Source of the DNA: Caballeronia grimmiae
Lineage (GTDB): Bacteria; Pseudomonadota; Gammaproteobacteria; Burkholderiales; Burkholderiaceae
NCBI RefSeq assembly: GCF_000698555.1
Contig: NZ_JFHE01000019.1
Span: 33,210 to 97,209, forward strand
Direction: 5' to 3'
Length of the DNA stretch: 64,000 bases
Shown here in pieces: positions 55,040 to 64,000 of this stretch. Positions within the stretch are counted from its first letter, which is position 1; each line of letters opens with the position of its first letter. The notes beneath the pieces are model-generated. The model saw nothing but the letters and a program-made list of their open reading frames with translations. It had not been told where the DNA came from and made no database searches. The translations under genes were made by a program, and so were the position numbers.

Positions 55040-56185
55040 ATGGAATCGATCGGCATCGTCAGTCCCCAGTCCTTGCACTTCACCGAGCCGCTCGTCTTGC
55101 AGAGCGGCAGTTCGCTCGGCGACTACGAACTCGTCGTGGAAACGTATGGCGAGCTCAACGCCGCCCGCTCGAACGCGGTGCTCGTGTGCCACGCGCTCAA
55201 CGCATCGCATCATGTTGCGGGCGTTTATGCGGACGATCCGAAGAACGTCGGCTGGTGGGACAACATGGTCGGCCCCGGCAAGCCGCTCGATACGAATCGC
55301 TTCTTCGTGATCGGCGTCAACAACTTCGGCTCATGTTTCGGCTCGACCGGTCCGATGAGCATCGACCGCACAACCGGCAAGCCCTACGGCAAGAGCTTTC
55401 CCGTCGTGACCGTCGAAGACTGGGTGCATGCGCAGGCGCGCGTGGCCGACCGCTTCGGCATCGAACGATTCGCCGCCGTCATGGGCGGCAGTCTCGGCGG
55501 CATGCAGGCGCTCGCTTGGAGCATCATGTATCCGGAGCGGCTCGGGCACTGCATCGTGATTGCATCGACGCCGAAGCTGTCGGCGCAGAACATCGCGTTC
55601 AACGAAACGGCGCGCTCGGCGATTCTCTCCGATCCCGACTTTCACGGCGGCGACTATTACGCGCATGGCGTGAAGCCGCGCCGCGGCCTGCGCGTCGCGC
55701 GGATGATCGGCCACATCACGTATCTCTCGGACGACGACATGGCCGTCAAGTTCGGCCGCGCGCTGCGCCGTGCCGAAGGCGCGCTCGATGCGTATAACTT
55801 CAACTTCGACGTGGAGTTCGAAGTGGAGTCGTATCTGCGCTATCAGGCCGACAAGTTCGCCGAATACTTCGACGCCAACACCTACTTGCTCATCACCCGC
55901 GCGCTCGATTACTTCGATCCCGCCAAGTCGCACGACGGCGATCTGACGCGAACGCTCGCCAGCACGAAGGCGAAGTATCTGATCGCGAGCTTCACGACCG
56001 ACTGGCGTTTCGCGCCCGCGCGCTCGCGCGAGATCGTGAAGGCGCTGCTCGACAACAAGCGCACGGTCAGCTACGCGGAAATCGACGCGCCGCACGGCCA
56101 CGACGCCTTCCTGCTCGACGACGCGCGTTATCACAACCTGATGCGCGCCTACTACGAACGCATTGGCACGGAGGTCGGCGCATGA
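55040..56185 (+). CDS. metX: Homoserine O-acyltransferase
   Basis: A 381-residue alpha/beta hydrolase-fold transferase of methionine synthesis. The nucleophile Ser151 lies in [27 protein letters not shown] and [14 protein letters not shown] are conserved, and the Asp and His come in [12 protein letters not shown] and [10 protein letters not shown]. It acylates homoserine (acetyl or succinyl). The ATG at 55040 follows AAAGGCGG. It overlaps metW by 4 bases (ATGA). Confidence 0.96.
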   Translation: MESIGIVSPQSLHFTEPLVLQSGSSLGDYELVVETYGELNAARSNAVLVCHALNASHHVAGVYADDPKNVGWWDNMVGPGKPLDTNRFFVIGVNNFGSCFGSTGPMSIDRTTGKPYGKSFPVVTVEDWVHAQARVADRFGIERFAAVMGGSLGGMQALAWSIMYPERLGHCIVIASTPKLSAQNIAFNETARSAILSDPDFHGGDYYAHGVKPRRGLRVARMIGHITYLSDDDMAVKFGRALRRAEGALDAYNFNFDVEFEVESYLRYQADKFAEYFDANTYLLITRALDYFDPAKSHDGDLTRTLASTKAKYLIASFTTDWRFAPARSREIVKALLDNKRTVSYAEIDAPHGHDAFLLDDARYHNLMRAYYERIGTEVGA

Positions 56186-56790
56186 ACCAGAACACTCTCG
56201 ATTCTCTCGCGCTGCGCTCGGACTTTCGCGCCATCGCGCGCTGGGTGGAGCCGCGCTCGACCGTGCTCGATCTCGGCTGCGGCGACGGCTCGCTGCTCTC
56301 GCTGCTCGGCGAAGAGCTGGAAGTGCATGGCTACGGCATCGAGATCAACGACGCCGGCGTGCTCGCGTGCGCACAGAAAGGCGTCAACGTGATCCAGCAG
56401 AATCTCGAGGACGGCTTGCGCCTCTTCGAAGACGACAGCTTCGATTTCGCGATCCTCTCGCAGACGCTGCAGACGATTCACCAGACCGCCGCGATCCTGC
56501 GGGAAACGGTGCGCGTCGGGCGCGAATGCATCGTCTCGTTTCCGAACTTCGGCTACTGGCCGCATCGGCTGGCGGTCATTCAGGGGCGCATGCCGGTGTC
56601 GAAAGCACTGCCGTATCAATGGCATAACACGCCGAACGTGCGCGTGCTGACCATCAAGGATTTCGAGGCGCTCGCGCCCGAAGTGGGCATCGAGATTCTG
56701 GATCGGGTGGTGCTGCACGGTGGGCAGTCCATCCGTTGGGGCGCGAACTGGCGTGGTAGTCTTGCGGTCTATCGCGTGAAGCGCCGGTGA
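56182..56790 (+). CDS. metW: Methionine biosynthesis protein MetW
   Basis: A 202-residue methyltransferase-fold protein. The SAM-like motif [12 protein letters not shown] occupies residues 28-39. The [20 protein letters not shown] and [14 protein letters not shown] segments are characteristic of MetW. In betaproteobacteria MetW pairs with MetX and is needed for its activity. It is coupled to metX and followed 45 bases later by ampG. Confidence 0.95.
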   Translation: MNQNTLDSLALRSDFRAIARWVEPRSTVLDLGCGDGSLLSLLGEELEVHGYGIEINDAGVLACAQKGVNVIQQNLEDGLRLFEDDSFDFAILSQTLQTIHQTAAILRETVRVGRECIVSFPNFGYWPHRLAVIQGRMPVSKALPYQWHNTPNVRVLTIKDFEALAPEVGIEILDRVVLHGGQSIRWGANWRGSLAVYRVKRR

Positions 56791-56835
56791 TTCGTCCCGG
56801 CTTCATCGCATCGACAACGCCTTTTCATCATCGAC

Positions 56836-58122
56836 ATGCCCGACACGCCACACGAGGCGCCCGCTCTTACCGCTCACGAAGATCATCCCGGCTGGCGCGC
56901 GTTCCTGAACACGCGCATTCTGATTTGCGTCGTTCTCGGTTTCACGTCCGGCCTGCCGCTCTTCACGCTCGTCAACCTGATCCAGGCGTGGCTCACGACC
57001 GAGCACATCAACGTCAAGCAGATCGGCCTGTTCGCCCTGATCGGACTTCCCTATACGTGGAAGTTCGTCTGGGCGCCGCTGATGGACCGCTACGTTCCGC
57101 ATCTGCCGTTCTGGCGGCCGGGCCGGCGGCGCGGCTGGATGCTGTTCATGCAGGTGCTCGTGGCGCTCGCGATCGGCGCGTTCGGCTTCTTTTCGCCTGC
57201 GCAGAACCTCTGGACGGTGGCGGGCATCGCCCTGTTGCTCGCGATCTTCAGCGCGAGTCAGGATATTGCCATCGACGCGTACCGGCGCGAATTGCTCGCC
57301 GATACCGAGCAAGGTCTCGGCAACGCGGTCCACGTCAATGCGTACAAGGTCGCGGGCCTCGTGCCGGGCTCGCTGGCGCTGATTCTCGCGGGTTTCCTGC
57401 CGTGGAAAACGGTTTTCATCGTCACAGCGCTGTTCATGCTGCCCGGCATCATCATGACGTTGTGCATCAAGGAGCCGGAGATCCACGGCGCGCCGCCGAA
57501 GAATCTGCGCGACGCGATCATCGAGCCGTTCCATGAGTTCGTGACGCGCGATGGCTGGCGCAACGCGCTACTCGTGCTCAGCTTCATCTTCCTCTACAAG
57601 CTCGGCGACACCATGGCGACCGCGCTCGCCACGAAGTTCTTCCTCGATGTCGGCTTCACGATGAAGCAGATCGGCGTGATCGCGAAGACGGTCGCGTTCT
57701 GGACGAGCATCGCGGGCGGAATCGTCGGCGGCGTGTTTCTCGTCAAAATCGGCATCGCGCGCGGGCTGTGGATTTTCGGCGTGCTGCAGATCGTCGCGAC
57801 CATCGGATTCGCATGGCTCGCGAAGATCGGGCCTTCGCCGCTCGCGCTCGGCGTGCTGTATGGCTTCGAGACGTTCGCGACGGGCCTGACGCTCGCGACT
57901 TTCACCGCCTATATCGCGAGCACGACCGATCCGCGCTACACCGCGACGCAGTTCGCGCTCTTTACGAGCCTCGCGGCGGTGCCGCGCACGGTGGCGGCGT
58001 CGGCGAGCGGGTTCATCGTCGCGCAGACGGGCTGGTTCGAGTACTTCCTCGTCTGCGTCGCGCTGTCGATTCCGGGCATGTTACTGTTGCCGTTGATCGC
58101 GCCCTGGAGATCAAAACGATGA
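56836..58122 (+). CDS. ampG: Muropeptide permease AmpG (MFS)
   Basis: A 428-residue major facilitator with about 12 membrane helices, of the AmpG family that returns anhydro-muropeptides from the periplasm for cell-wall recycling and beta-lactamase induction. LIQAWLTTEHINVKQIGLF, GLPYTWKFVWAPLMDRY and SQDIAIDAYRRELL are typical. It ends in ATGA overlap with the M48 protease. Confidence 0.92.
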   Translation: MPDTPHEAPALTAHEDHPGWRAFLNTRILICVVLGFTSGLPLFTLVNLIQAWLTTEHINVKQIGLFALIGLPYTWKFVWAPLMDRYVPHLPFWRPGRRRGWMLFMQVLVALAIGAFGFFSPAQNLWTVAGIALLLAIFSASQDIAIDAYRRELLADTEQGLGNAVHVNAYKVAGLVPGSLALILAGFLPWKTVFIVTALFMLPGIIMTLCIKEPEIHGAPPKNLRDAIIEPFHEFVTRDGWRNALLVLSFIFLYKLGDTMATALATKFFLDVGFTMKQIGVIAKTVAFWTSIAGGIVGGVFLVKIGIARGLWIFGVLQIVATIGFAWLAKIGPSPLALGVLYGFETFATGLTLATFTAYIASTTDPRYTATQFALFTSLAAVPRTVAASASGFIVAQTGWFEYFLVCVALSIPGMLLLPLIAPWRSKR

Positions 58123-59054
58123 CGGTGCGGAGATTCGCCAATCGTGCGCTGACCGGCGCGCTGGCTGCGGCGTTCCTCACGTCGCTTGCGTCGTTGACAC
58201 CGCTCGTCGCGCGGGCCCAGGACGAGGATCGCGCGCCGCCCGCCTACACCGCACCGAACAGCCAGGTCCGCTTCGGCGACACGGCGCTGTTTCGCAACCT
58301 GATTCCCCCCGCGACGCTCGAGTCGCAGTCCGCCGACGAATACGCGCAGATCATTCACGAGGCGGAGCGCAACAAGTTGCTGCTCGGCAATGACAACCCG
58401 CTCGCAAAGCGCGTGCACGATATCGTGAATCACGAGGTCCCGTTTGCCTTGAAGTGGAACGACCGCTCGAAGGCGTGGAAGTGGGAAACGCACGTCGTCA
58501 AGTCGAACGAGGTTCGGATGTACTGTCTGCCGGGCGGCAAGATCGTCGTGTATAGCGGATTGATCGAGAAGCTGCGCCTGAACGACAACGAAATCGGCAT
58601 GATGATCGGCCACGAGATTGCTCACGCGCTGCGCGAACATGCGCGCGAGCGGCTCGGACGGCAGCAGGCCGCGCAACTCACCGCGGGCACGATGCCGCAG
58701 CTTTTCGGCTTCGCGGATGTCGGCTCGACGCCGCTCGGCATCGGCGATCAATTGCTCGCCATGCGCTACTCCCCCGCCGACGAAACCGAAGCCGATGTGA
58801 TCGGCAGCGAGATCGCGTCGCGCGCAGGCTACGATCCGCGCGCCGCCGTCACGCTGTGGAACAAGGTCGATTCGGCCACGCGCCGCGCGGACAACGGCTT
58901 CATCTGGATGCATCCGTACGGCCCGGATCGCCGGCAGGATCTGCTGAAACGCATGCCCGACATGATGCCGCTCTACGCGAAGGCAATCGGCAAGAACATC
59001 GATCAGTTGCCGACTTATGCGGGCATGGGCCGGTTCAAGAAGACGGGCCGCTAG
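58119..59054 (+). CDS. Periplasmic M48-family metalloprotease
   Basis: A 311-residue zinc protease with a signal peptide (RRFANRALTGALAAAFLTSL, cleaved near ARAQ). The zinc motif HEIAHALREHARER starts at His165, and the third ligand Glu lies in SPADETEADVIGSEIA. GKIVVYSGLIEKL is the conserved strand before it. It has no transmembrane helix besides the signal and no TPR domain, so it is a short BepA/LoiP-type protease, perhaps involved in outer-membrane quality control. Confidence 0.9.
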   Translation: MTVRRFANRALTGALAAAFLTSLASLTPLVARAQDEDRAPPAYTAPNSQVRFGDTALFRNLIPPATLESQSADEYAQIIHEAERNKLLLGNDNPLAKRVHDIVNHEVPFALKWNDRSKAWKWETHVVKSNEVRMYCLPGGKIVVYSGLIEKLRLNDNEIGMMIGHEIAHALREHARERLGRQQAAQLTAGTMPQLFGFADVGSTPLGIGDQLLAMRYSPADETEADVIGSEIASRAGYDPRAAVTLWNKVDSATRRADNGFIWMHPYGPDRRQDLLKRMPDMMPLYAKAIGKNIDQLPTYAGMGRFKKTGR

Positions 59055-59059
59055 CGCGC

Positions 59060-59842
59060 TTATTTCTTCGCGAGTTTCCAGTCGTAATCGACGGTCAGCG
59101 GCGCGTGATCGCTGAACTTGATATCGCGGAACACGGAAGTGCTCTTTGCGCTGGCTGCGACTTCCTTCGTCGCGATCTGATAATCGATACGCCACCCGAC
59201 GTTCTTCGCATACGCCTGACCGCGATTGCTCCACCACGTGTACTGCTCGGGGCGCGTGTCGAGCGTGCGGAAAACATCGACGTAGCCGACTTCATCGAAT
59301 AGTTTCGTGAGCCATTCGCGCTCTTCGGGCAGGCAGCCGGAGTTCTTCTGGTTGCTCTTCCAGTTCTTGATGTCGATTTCCTTGTGCACGATGTTCACGT
59401 CGCCGCACACGATGACTTCGCGCTCCTTCGACAGTTCCGCCAGATGCGGCATGAACTCGTCCATGAAACGATACTTCGCCTGCTGACGCTCTTCACCGCT
59501 CGAACCAGATGGCACGTACACCGAAACAACGGACAGCTTGCCGAAGCGCGCTTCCACGTAGCGGCCTTCGGGATCGAATTCCTCGCTGCCGAAACCGATG
59601 ATCACATCGTCCGGTTCATGGCGCGTATAGACGCCCGCGCCGCTGTAGCCCTTCTTGACCGCGTGCTGAAAGTAGCCCTGAAAGCCGTGCGGCGCGAGAA
59701 ACTCCGGTGTCAGATCGTCTTGTGAGCATTTGATTTCCTGCACGCAGACGACATCCGATTTTTGCTCGCCGAACCAGTCGAAGAAGCCTTTCTTGGCGGC
59801 CGAACGAATGCCGTTCAGATTAGCGGTGATGACGCGAAACAT
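59060..59842 (-). CDS. xth: Exodeoxyribonuclease III
   Basis: A 260-residue Mg-dependent AP endonuclease and 3' exonuclease of base-excision repair. ANLNGIRSAAKKG at the N-terminus, CVQEIKC (metal Glu), GDVNIVHKEID and the C-terminal FSDHAPLTVDYDW with the catalytic His are all present. The start at ATG 59842 gives MFRVITANLNGIR. It ends 5 bases after the convergent M48 stop. Confidence 0.96.
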   Translation of the reverse strand: MFRVITANLNGIRSAAKKGFFDWFGEQKSDVVCVQEIKCSQDDLTPEFLAPHGFQGYFQHAVKKGYSGAGVYTRHEPDDVIIGFGSEEFDPEGRYVEARFGKLSVVSVYVPSGSSGEERQQAKYRFMDEFMPHLAELSKEREVIVCGDVNIVHKEIDIKNWKSNQKNSGCLPEEREWLTKLFDEVGYVDVFRTLDTRPEQYTWWSNRGQAYAKNVGWRIDYQIATKEVAASAKSTSVFRDIKFSDHAPLTVDYDWKLAKK

Positions 59843-59868
59843 ACGCTTCCTTGTTATTGATGTCCTGA

Positions 59869-60708
59869 TTATTCGACTTTGATGCCCTTCAGCGATTCCT
59901 TCGCCGGCGGGAATTCCAGCTTCATGCCCTGCATGGTGCGCAGAAGCAGTTCGGCAACCATCACGTTGCGATGCGTCTTTGAATTGCCGGGAATGACGTA
60001 CCACGGCGCATAGTCCGTCGATGTCGCACCGAGCGCGACGGCATACGCGTGCTGGTAATGGTCCCAGAGCTTGCGCGCCTCCAGATCGGAGACATCGAAT
60101 TTCCAGTGCTTCGTCGGATCGTCGATGCGTGCTTGCAGGCGCTCGCGCTGTTCGTCCTTCGAAATATGCAGGAAGCATTTGACGATGGTCGTGCCCGTGT
60201 CCGCCATCAGCGCCTCGAAATCGCGGATATGGCGATAGCGCCGCTCGCATTCGTCGGCGTCGATTTGCTTCAGCACGCGCGGCACGAGGACGTCTTCGTA
60301 GTGACTGCGATTGAAGATGGCGAATTCGCCGGCCATCGGCGCTTGCGCGTGGACACGCCAGAGGAAGTCGTGCGCGGCCTCGCGTTCGGACGGCGCGCGA
60401 AACGGCACGATGCGCAGGCCGAGCGGATCGACGTCGTGGAAAACCGCGCGGACCGTGCCGTCCTTGCCGCTCGTGTCCATGCCTTGGAGAACGAGCAGCA
60501 CCCGTTGATGCCGCTGCGCGTGCAATCGCTCTTGCAGGTCGTCGAGTTGTGCGCCGATTTCGGCCAGACGCGCGCGGTCGCCGTCTTTGGTACCGGTGGA
60601 AAAGGGCTTCGCGGAGGGATCGACGGAGCTTAGATCGAATGGCTTGAGCTTCTTGCCGCCGTCGAAGAACGGGACGCGAAAGTCGTCGAGGTCGGTGTTT
60701 TTCGCCAT
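59869..60708 (-). CDS. ppk2: Polyphosphate kinase 2 family protein
   Basis: A 279-residue PPK2 enzyme. The Walker A motif is GMDTSGKDGT (residues 76-85) and Walker B FNRSHYEDVLVPRV. APSEREAAHDFLWR is the lid segment. The layout is that of single-domain PPK2, which transfers phosphate from polyphosphate to AMP, ADP or GDP; class cannot be fixed by eye. Its start, ATG 60708, is 65 residues inside a longer open frame. It lies 26 bases upstream of xth on the same strand. Confidence 0.93.
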   Translation of the reverse strand: MAKNTDLDDFRVPFFDGGKKLKPFDLSSVDPSAKPFSTGTKDGDRARLAEIGAQLDDLQERLHAQRHQRVLLVLQGMDTSGKDGTVRAVFHDVDPLGLRIVPFRAPSEREAAHDFLWRVHAQAPMAGEFAIFNRSHYEDVLVPRVLKQIDADECERRYRHIRDFEALMADTGTTIVKCFLHISKDEQRERLQARIDDPTKHWKFDVSDLEARKLWDHYQHAYAVALGATSTDYAPWYVIPGNSKTHRNVMVAELLLRTMQGMKLEFPPAKESLKGIKVE

Positions 60709-60932
60709 GTCTCTGTTCGCCTTTTCAGTGGTATGGGATGGCCTGGCGTCGCAGAAAGCGCGCCAGGTTTCGCCCACGCACCTGAGCAAGCGTCCGCCGA
60801 TAGTCGGAGGAAAGACGCATCCGCACCGGCGAAATTGTAGCAGTGACATTTTGTCGATGCTTGCGGGCAGCGCTTCGGCTTGTCGTAGCCTATCCGCCAT
60901 TCCAATCCAGATAACGATAAGGATGGCAGACG

Positions 60933-61184
60933 ATGAGGGATCTTACAGGGCGTGACGCAGCCCGCCTCGGCGACAAGACCGACCACGGCAGCACCATCAT
61001 TCAGGCTGCGGCCGAACTCAAACATAGGGGCATCCCGACGGCGCTGGACGGGCACCTGACCGAGTGCCCGAGGTGCGGCGGGACCTATCCCATCATCGCA
61101 ACGGGCGCACGCCGGCACAAGGGCGTGAAAGTCGCGCTGATCGGCGACAAGACCGCCTGCGGCGCGACGATCATTCCCGCTTGA
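60933..61184 (+). CDS. PAAR-domain protein (T6SS spike tip)
   Basis: An 83-residue protein with repeating PAAR-like strands (ARLGDKTDHGSTIIQA, ALIGDKTACGATIIPA) and Cys/His residues that can hold a metal at the tip. It should cap the VgrG trimer encoded 11 bases downstream and sharpen the type VI secretion spike. It is small, with no effector domain of its own. No other T6SS gene lies to its left. Confidence 0.88.
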   Translation: MRDLTGRDAARLGDKTDHGSTIIQAAAELKHRGIPTALDGHLTECPRCGGTYPIIATGARRHKGVKVALIGDKTACGATIIPA

Positions 61185-61194
61185 GGGTTGCCGC

Positions 61195-63975
61195 ATGATG
61201 GAACTAACGCAAGCCCGCACGCTCGGCTTTCGCTGCGCGGCCCTTCCCGCCGACGACTACTACGGCACGCCCTTTCTGGCACCAACGCGCCTGTACGGAA
61301 CCGAGGCCATCGGCGAGATATTCGAGTACGCGGTCACCGCGAAGACGTTGAATAGTCGCTATTACTCGCACGACGAAGACGCCAATCTCGACCTCGACAA
61401 ACTGCTGGGCAAAACCGCGACCGTCACCATCGAAGTGACCGGAAACGGAACGTTCATCCCCGGCCTGCCCGGCGATACCGGCGCGGGTCATGTCGGCGCT
61501 CACACGCGCGAGATCACCGGCATGATCACGGCGACGCGCTTCGTCGGCCGTGAAGGCCGCTCGATGGTGTACGAATTCACGCTGCGCCCGCCGCTTCATC
61601 TGGCAACGCTGAATCAGGAATCGCGCGCGTTCTTCGGCAAGGACGTCATCGCGATTTCGCGTGATGTGTTGAGCCGCTATCCGATGCAGGTCGATTACCG
61701 GCTGGGCGTCTGGGGTTTCTCCAATCGCGTCTTTCCGAAGCGCGACTATCAGCGCCAGGCGTGGGAAAGCGATTATCAGTTCCTGCGCAGGCTGTGGGAA
61801 GAATGGGGACTGTGGTTCTGGTTCGAGCATTCAGACGGCCACTGCCGGATGGTGCTCACTGACCTGATGAGCGCACACAAGTCGCACGGGCCCGCGCATA
61901 AGACGCTTCGCTATCACCCGTCGCGCGGCGAGCGGCTCGACGAGGAATACATCGATACGCTATCGATCCGCAACGTCCTCGGCACAGGACAGGTCACGCT
62001 GCGCGACTACGACTACACGAACCCGCACCTGGCGCGACCGGTGACGACGCCAGAAGGCACATCGGCACAGCCGCGCAATCTCAAGCATCCCCAACCTGAG
62101 CATTACGGCTGGGGCGATTTCGCGCAGCCGCTCGAAGACGGTCTGGATCGCGCGCCGAACGACAAGCGGGACGAGGCGCGGTATCTGTCGGACGTGCGCA
62201 TGGGCGCATTGCGCTGTCAGACCCTGCGCGCGAAGGGCCACGGACACCTGACGGGCCTTCTGCCGGGCTATCGGTTCAGTCTGATCGAGTATCCGCAGCA
62301 GAAAGCCAACACGAACTACCTCGTGGTTTCCTGCACGCTCGATATTCGGGAAGTCGATGTCGAAGCAGCCGGCGCGCCGCCGTTTCGCTGCGACGCGGAC
62401 TTCGAGATTCAGCCGGCGGGCGAGTATCACCGGCTCGAACAGAAGACGCCCAAGCCGCGCATCGGCGGACCTGAGAACGCGATCGTCGTCGGTTATGGCG
62501 ACTATGAGCACTGGCTCGACGCGATGAACCGCGTGTTGATCCAGTTCGCGTGGGATCGCGAGGGCAAGTTCGACGGTGACCGGTGCGCTTGGGTGCGCGT
62601 GGCGATGCCGTGGCAAGGCTATGCGCGCGGGATGGCGCTGCCGCTGCGCGTCGGAGATGAAGTGATCGTCGAGCACGTCAATGGCGATCCCGATCTGCCG
62701 ATCATCGTGGGCAGCGTCGTCAATCACGACAAGCCGCCTGCCTGGGATTTGCCGCGCAACCAAAGTCTGTCGGGCATCAGGAGCCTGTCGTTGGGCGACG
62801 GCCTGAAATCGAATCATCTTGCGCTGGACGATACCAAGGATCAATTGCAGGCTCAGCTTGCCAGTGACCAGAGTTCGTCGATTCTGAGCCTCGGCTTCAT
62901 CCGCCGCATCTTCGGCAAGGAAGGCCGCAAGGAGGCGCGCGGCGAAGGGTTCGAACTGCGCACCGACGGGCATGGCGTAGCTCGGGCGGCCAAGGGATTG
63001 CTCGTAACCACCGAGGCTCGCACCGGCGCGCAAGCCCATGCGACGGACATGGGCGAGACGATCGGGCGGCTGACTCAGGCGCGCGACGTTCACGAGAGCA
63101 TGGCCGAACTCGCGCAGCGGCACGGCGCGCAAACGGCGAGCGGCAATCAGTCGGACGTGGCCAAGTCCATTAAGACGACCAATGACGCGCTACGGGGCGT
63201 GGGCCAAGGCAATCCTCACTCAGGCGGCTTTCCAGAGTTCGCCGAGCCGCATCTGACGCTCGCCAGTCCGGCTGGCATACAGGCGACGACGGCGGGCAGC
63301 ACGCACCTCGCAAGCGACAAAGACCTCGCGGTGACGACTGGTCGGCACATCAGCCTGGCGGCGGCGCGTTCGTTGTTTGCGAGTGCGCTGGAGTCGGTCG
63401 CGGTGTTTGCGCAGAAAGCGGGGATCGCGCTGACGGCGGCTGCGGGCAAGGTTCGCATCGAGGCTCAGAGCAATAGCGTGCAGGTCATCGCAAAAAAAGA
63501 TGCTGAAGTCGTCAGCACCGATGGGTGGATCAATCTGACGGCTGCCAAGGGAGTGCGAATCAACGGCGGGGGAACCGTGCTGGAGATTAGTCCGAGCGGG
63601 CTCGTTGGCTTTACCAGCGGACAGTTTCTTGTTCACGCCGCGGATCATGGGACGGAGGGGCCGCAGTCTTTCCCGCCAGCGTTTCCCGTCCGATCGGTCA
63701 GCGAACAGCGTTCCTTGCAGCACCTATACCGCGACGACGAACCGGTCAACGCGGCGGAGTTTGAAATCGCCTACGACGATGGATCGACCTACAACGGCGT
63801 ACTCGATGATGCCGGCAATGCCGATTTGAGCCACGCGCCCGTGGGCTCTGGACGCATCAAGTTCGGCCCTGATTCGCGCGATTGGCAGATCAAGGCTCTC
63901 GAGGACAACCGGGGTTATCGGTCCTCATGGTCCGACGACGATTTCCAGCGATCCGCTAACAGAAACAGTAATTGA
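61195..63975 (+). CDS. vgrG: VgrG spike protein with C-terminal extension
   Basis: A 926-residue type VI spike subunit. The gp27-like N-terminal part (about 1-440) includes LYGTEAIGEIFEYAVTAK, REITGMITATRFVG and WESDYQFLRRLWEEWGLWFW. A gp5-like OB fold follows, with VLIQFAWDREGKFDGDRCAW and GDPDLPIIVGSV (about 440-520). A DUF2345-type beta-helix region leads to a C-terminal stretch of about 90 residues with FEIAYDDGSTYNGVLDDAG, which looks like a transthyretin-type domain used for effector loading. PAAR lies just upstream and a new gene starts 3 bases after the stop. Confidence 0.95.
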   Translation: MMELTQARTLGFRCAALPADDYYGTPFLAPTRLYGTEAIGEIFEYAVTAKTLNSRYYSHDEDANLDLDKLLGKTATVTIEVTGNGTFIPGLPGDTGAGHVGAHTREITGMITATRFVGREGRSMVYEFTLRPPLHLATLNQESRAFFGKDVIAISRDVLSRYPMQVDYRLGVWGFSNRVFPKRDYQRQAWESDYQFLRRLWEEWGLWFWFEHSDGHCRMVLTDLMSAHKSHGPAHKTLRYHPSRGERLDEEYIDTLSIRNVLGTGQVTLRDYDYTNPHLARPVTTPEGTSAQPRNLKHPQPEHYGWGDFAQPLEDGLDRAPNDKRDEARYLSDVRMGALRCQTLRAKGHGHLTGLLPGYRFSLIEYPQQKANTNYLVVSCTLDIREVDVEAAGAPPFRCDADFEIQPAGEYHRLEQKTPKPRIGGPENAIVVGYGDYEHWLDAMNRVLIQFAWDREGKFDGDRCAWVRVAMPWQGYARGMALPLRVGDEVIVEHVNGDPDLPIIVGSVVNHDKPPAWDLPRNQSLSGIRSLSLGDGLKSNHLALDDTKDQLQAQLASDQSSSILSLGFIRRIFGKEGRKEARGEGFELRTDGHGVARAAKGLLVTTEARTGAQAHATDMGETIGRLTQARDVHESMAELAQRHGAQTASGNQSDVAKSIKTTNDALRGVGQGNPHSGGFPEFAEPHLTLASPAGIQATTAGSTHLASDKDLAVTTGRHISLAAARSLFASALESVAVFAQKAGIALTAAAGKVRIEAQSNSVQVIAKKDAEVVSTDGWINLTAAKGVRINGGGTVLEISPSGLVGFTSGQFLVHAADHGTEGPQSFPPAFPVRSVSEQRSLQHLYRDDEPVNAAEFEIAYDDGSTYNGVLDDAGNADLSHAPVGSGRIKFGPDSRDWQIKALEDNRGYRSSWSDDDFQRSANRNSN

Positions 63976-63978
63976 AAT

Positions 63979-64000
63979 ATGGCAGGCGAAGTCATCAACA
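63979..64000 (+). CDS. Start of a gene after vgrG, probable T6SS effector or adaptor (partial)
   Basis: ATG at 63979, three bases after the vgrG stop, opens MAGEVIN and runs off the window. Genes directly after vgrG usually encode the effector carried by that spike or its adaptor. Seven codons are not enough to identify it. Confidence 0.5.

Overview
The window looks like a chromosomal segment of a high-GC betaproteobacterium of the Burkholderiaceae (Burkholderia, Caballeronia or Paraburkholderia type). The support is gene content and order: fliC-fliD-fliT; MerR-aceK-can-thiolase; bioAFDB; argB followed by a HAD nucleotidase; metX-metW-ampG; a RegB/RegA pair; a trimeric porin; and a fused indolepyruvate ferredoxin oxidoreductase. 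Codon use is even throughout. I see no insertion sequence, prophage, CRISPR array, rRNA or tRNA. The window is mostly core metabolism with intact genes. A type VI secretion vgrG island begins at the right edge.

Layout. 1-7.3 kb: an aldo/keto reductase fragment, then a methyltransferase and a large HAD protein (possible flagellin or surface-glycan modification), then the flagellar block with a textbook sigma-28 promoter before fliC. 7.4-10.5 kb: a CaCA-family cation exporter read leftward behind a manganese (yybP-ykoY) riboswitch, divergent from an orphan peptide-binding protein. 10.5-17.6 kb: a metallo-beta-lactamase-fold hydrolase divergent from a MerR regulator that heads aceK, carbonic anhydrase, thiolase, SDR, GST and YchJ. 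18-19.2 kb: a secreted alpha/beta hydrolase. 19.5-23.7 kb: bioA-bioF-bioD-bioB with overlapping ends. 23.8-25.5 kb: a sulfate-binding protein without its permease, and an RBBP9-like hydrolase. 25.6-30 kb: a rightward run of small metabolic genes (VOC, ghrA, HMG-CoA lyase, YbaK, DUF1289-MaoC fusion, MBL hydrolase). 30-35.8 kb: haloacetate-dehalogenase-like hydrolase, nitronate monooxygenase, porin, a small exported protein and a BASS-type transporter. 36.3-40.5 kb: a PIG-L deacetylase, then a LacI-AGE epimerase-PfkB operon that could turn mannose into fructose 6-phosphate. 40.5-50.2 kb: two tiny proteins, GST, the 1192-residue indolepyruvate oxidoreductase, an EAL phosphodiesterase, a Na+/H+ antiporter and a uracil/xanthine permease. 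50.2-52.9 kb: RegA/RegB. 53-59 kb: argB, nucleotidase, metX-metW, ampG, an M48 protease. 59-60.7 kb: exonuclease III and PPK2. 60.9-64 kb: PAAR, VgrG and the first codons of a probable effector or adaptor.

The most interesting signals are RNA-level. They are (i) a complete yybP-ykoY Mn2+ riboswitch with its own promoter ahead of the CaCA exporter; (ii) a metX leader whose long-range helix competes with a Shine-Dalgarno-masking helix, which looks like a switch of unassigned class; (iii) a cluster of strong hairpins between fliC and fliD; and (iv) an intrinsic terminator near 50.55 kb with no coding gene upstream, suggesting a small RNA. Protein-level oddities include a PIG-L enzyme with one zinc ligand replaced by Tyr, a DUF1289-MaoC fusion, a fluoroacetate-dehalogenase-like active site and a VgrG with a carboxy-terminal extension. 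All calls come from reading the sequence; no database search was possible.
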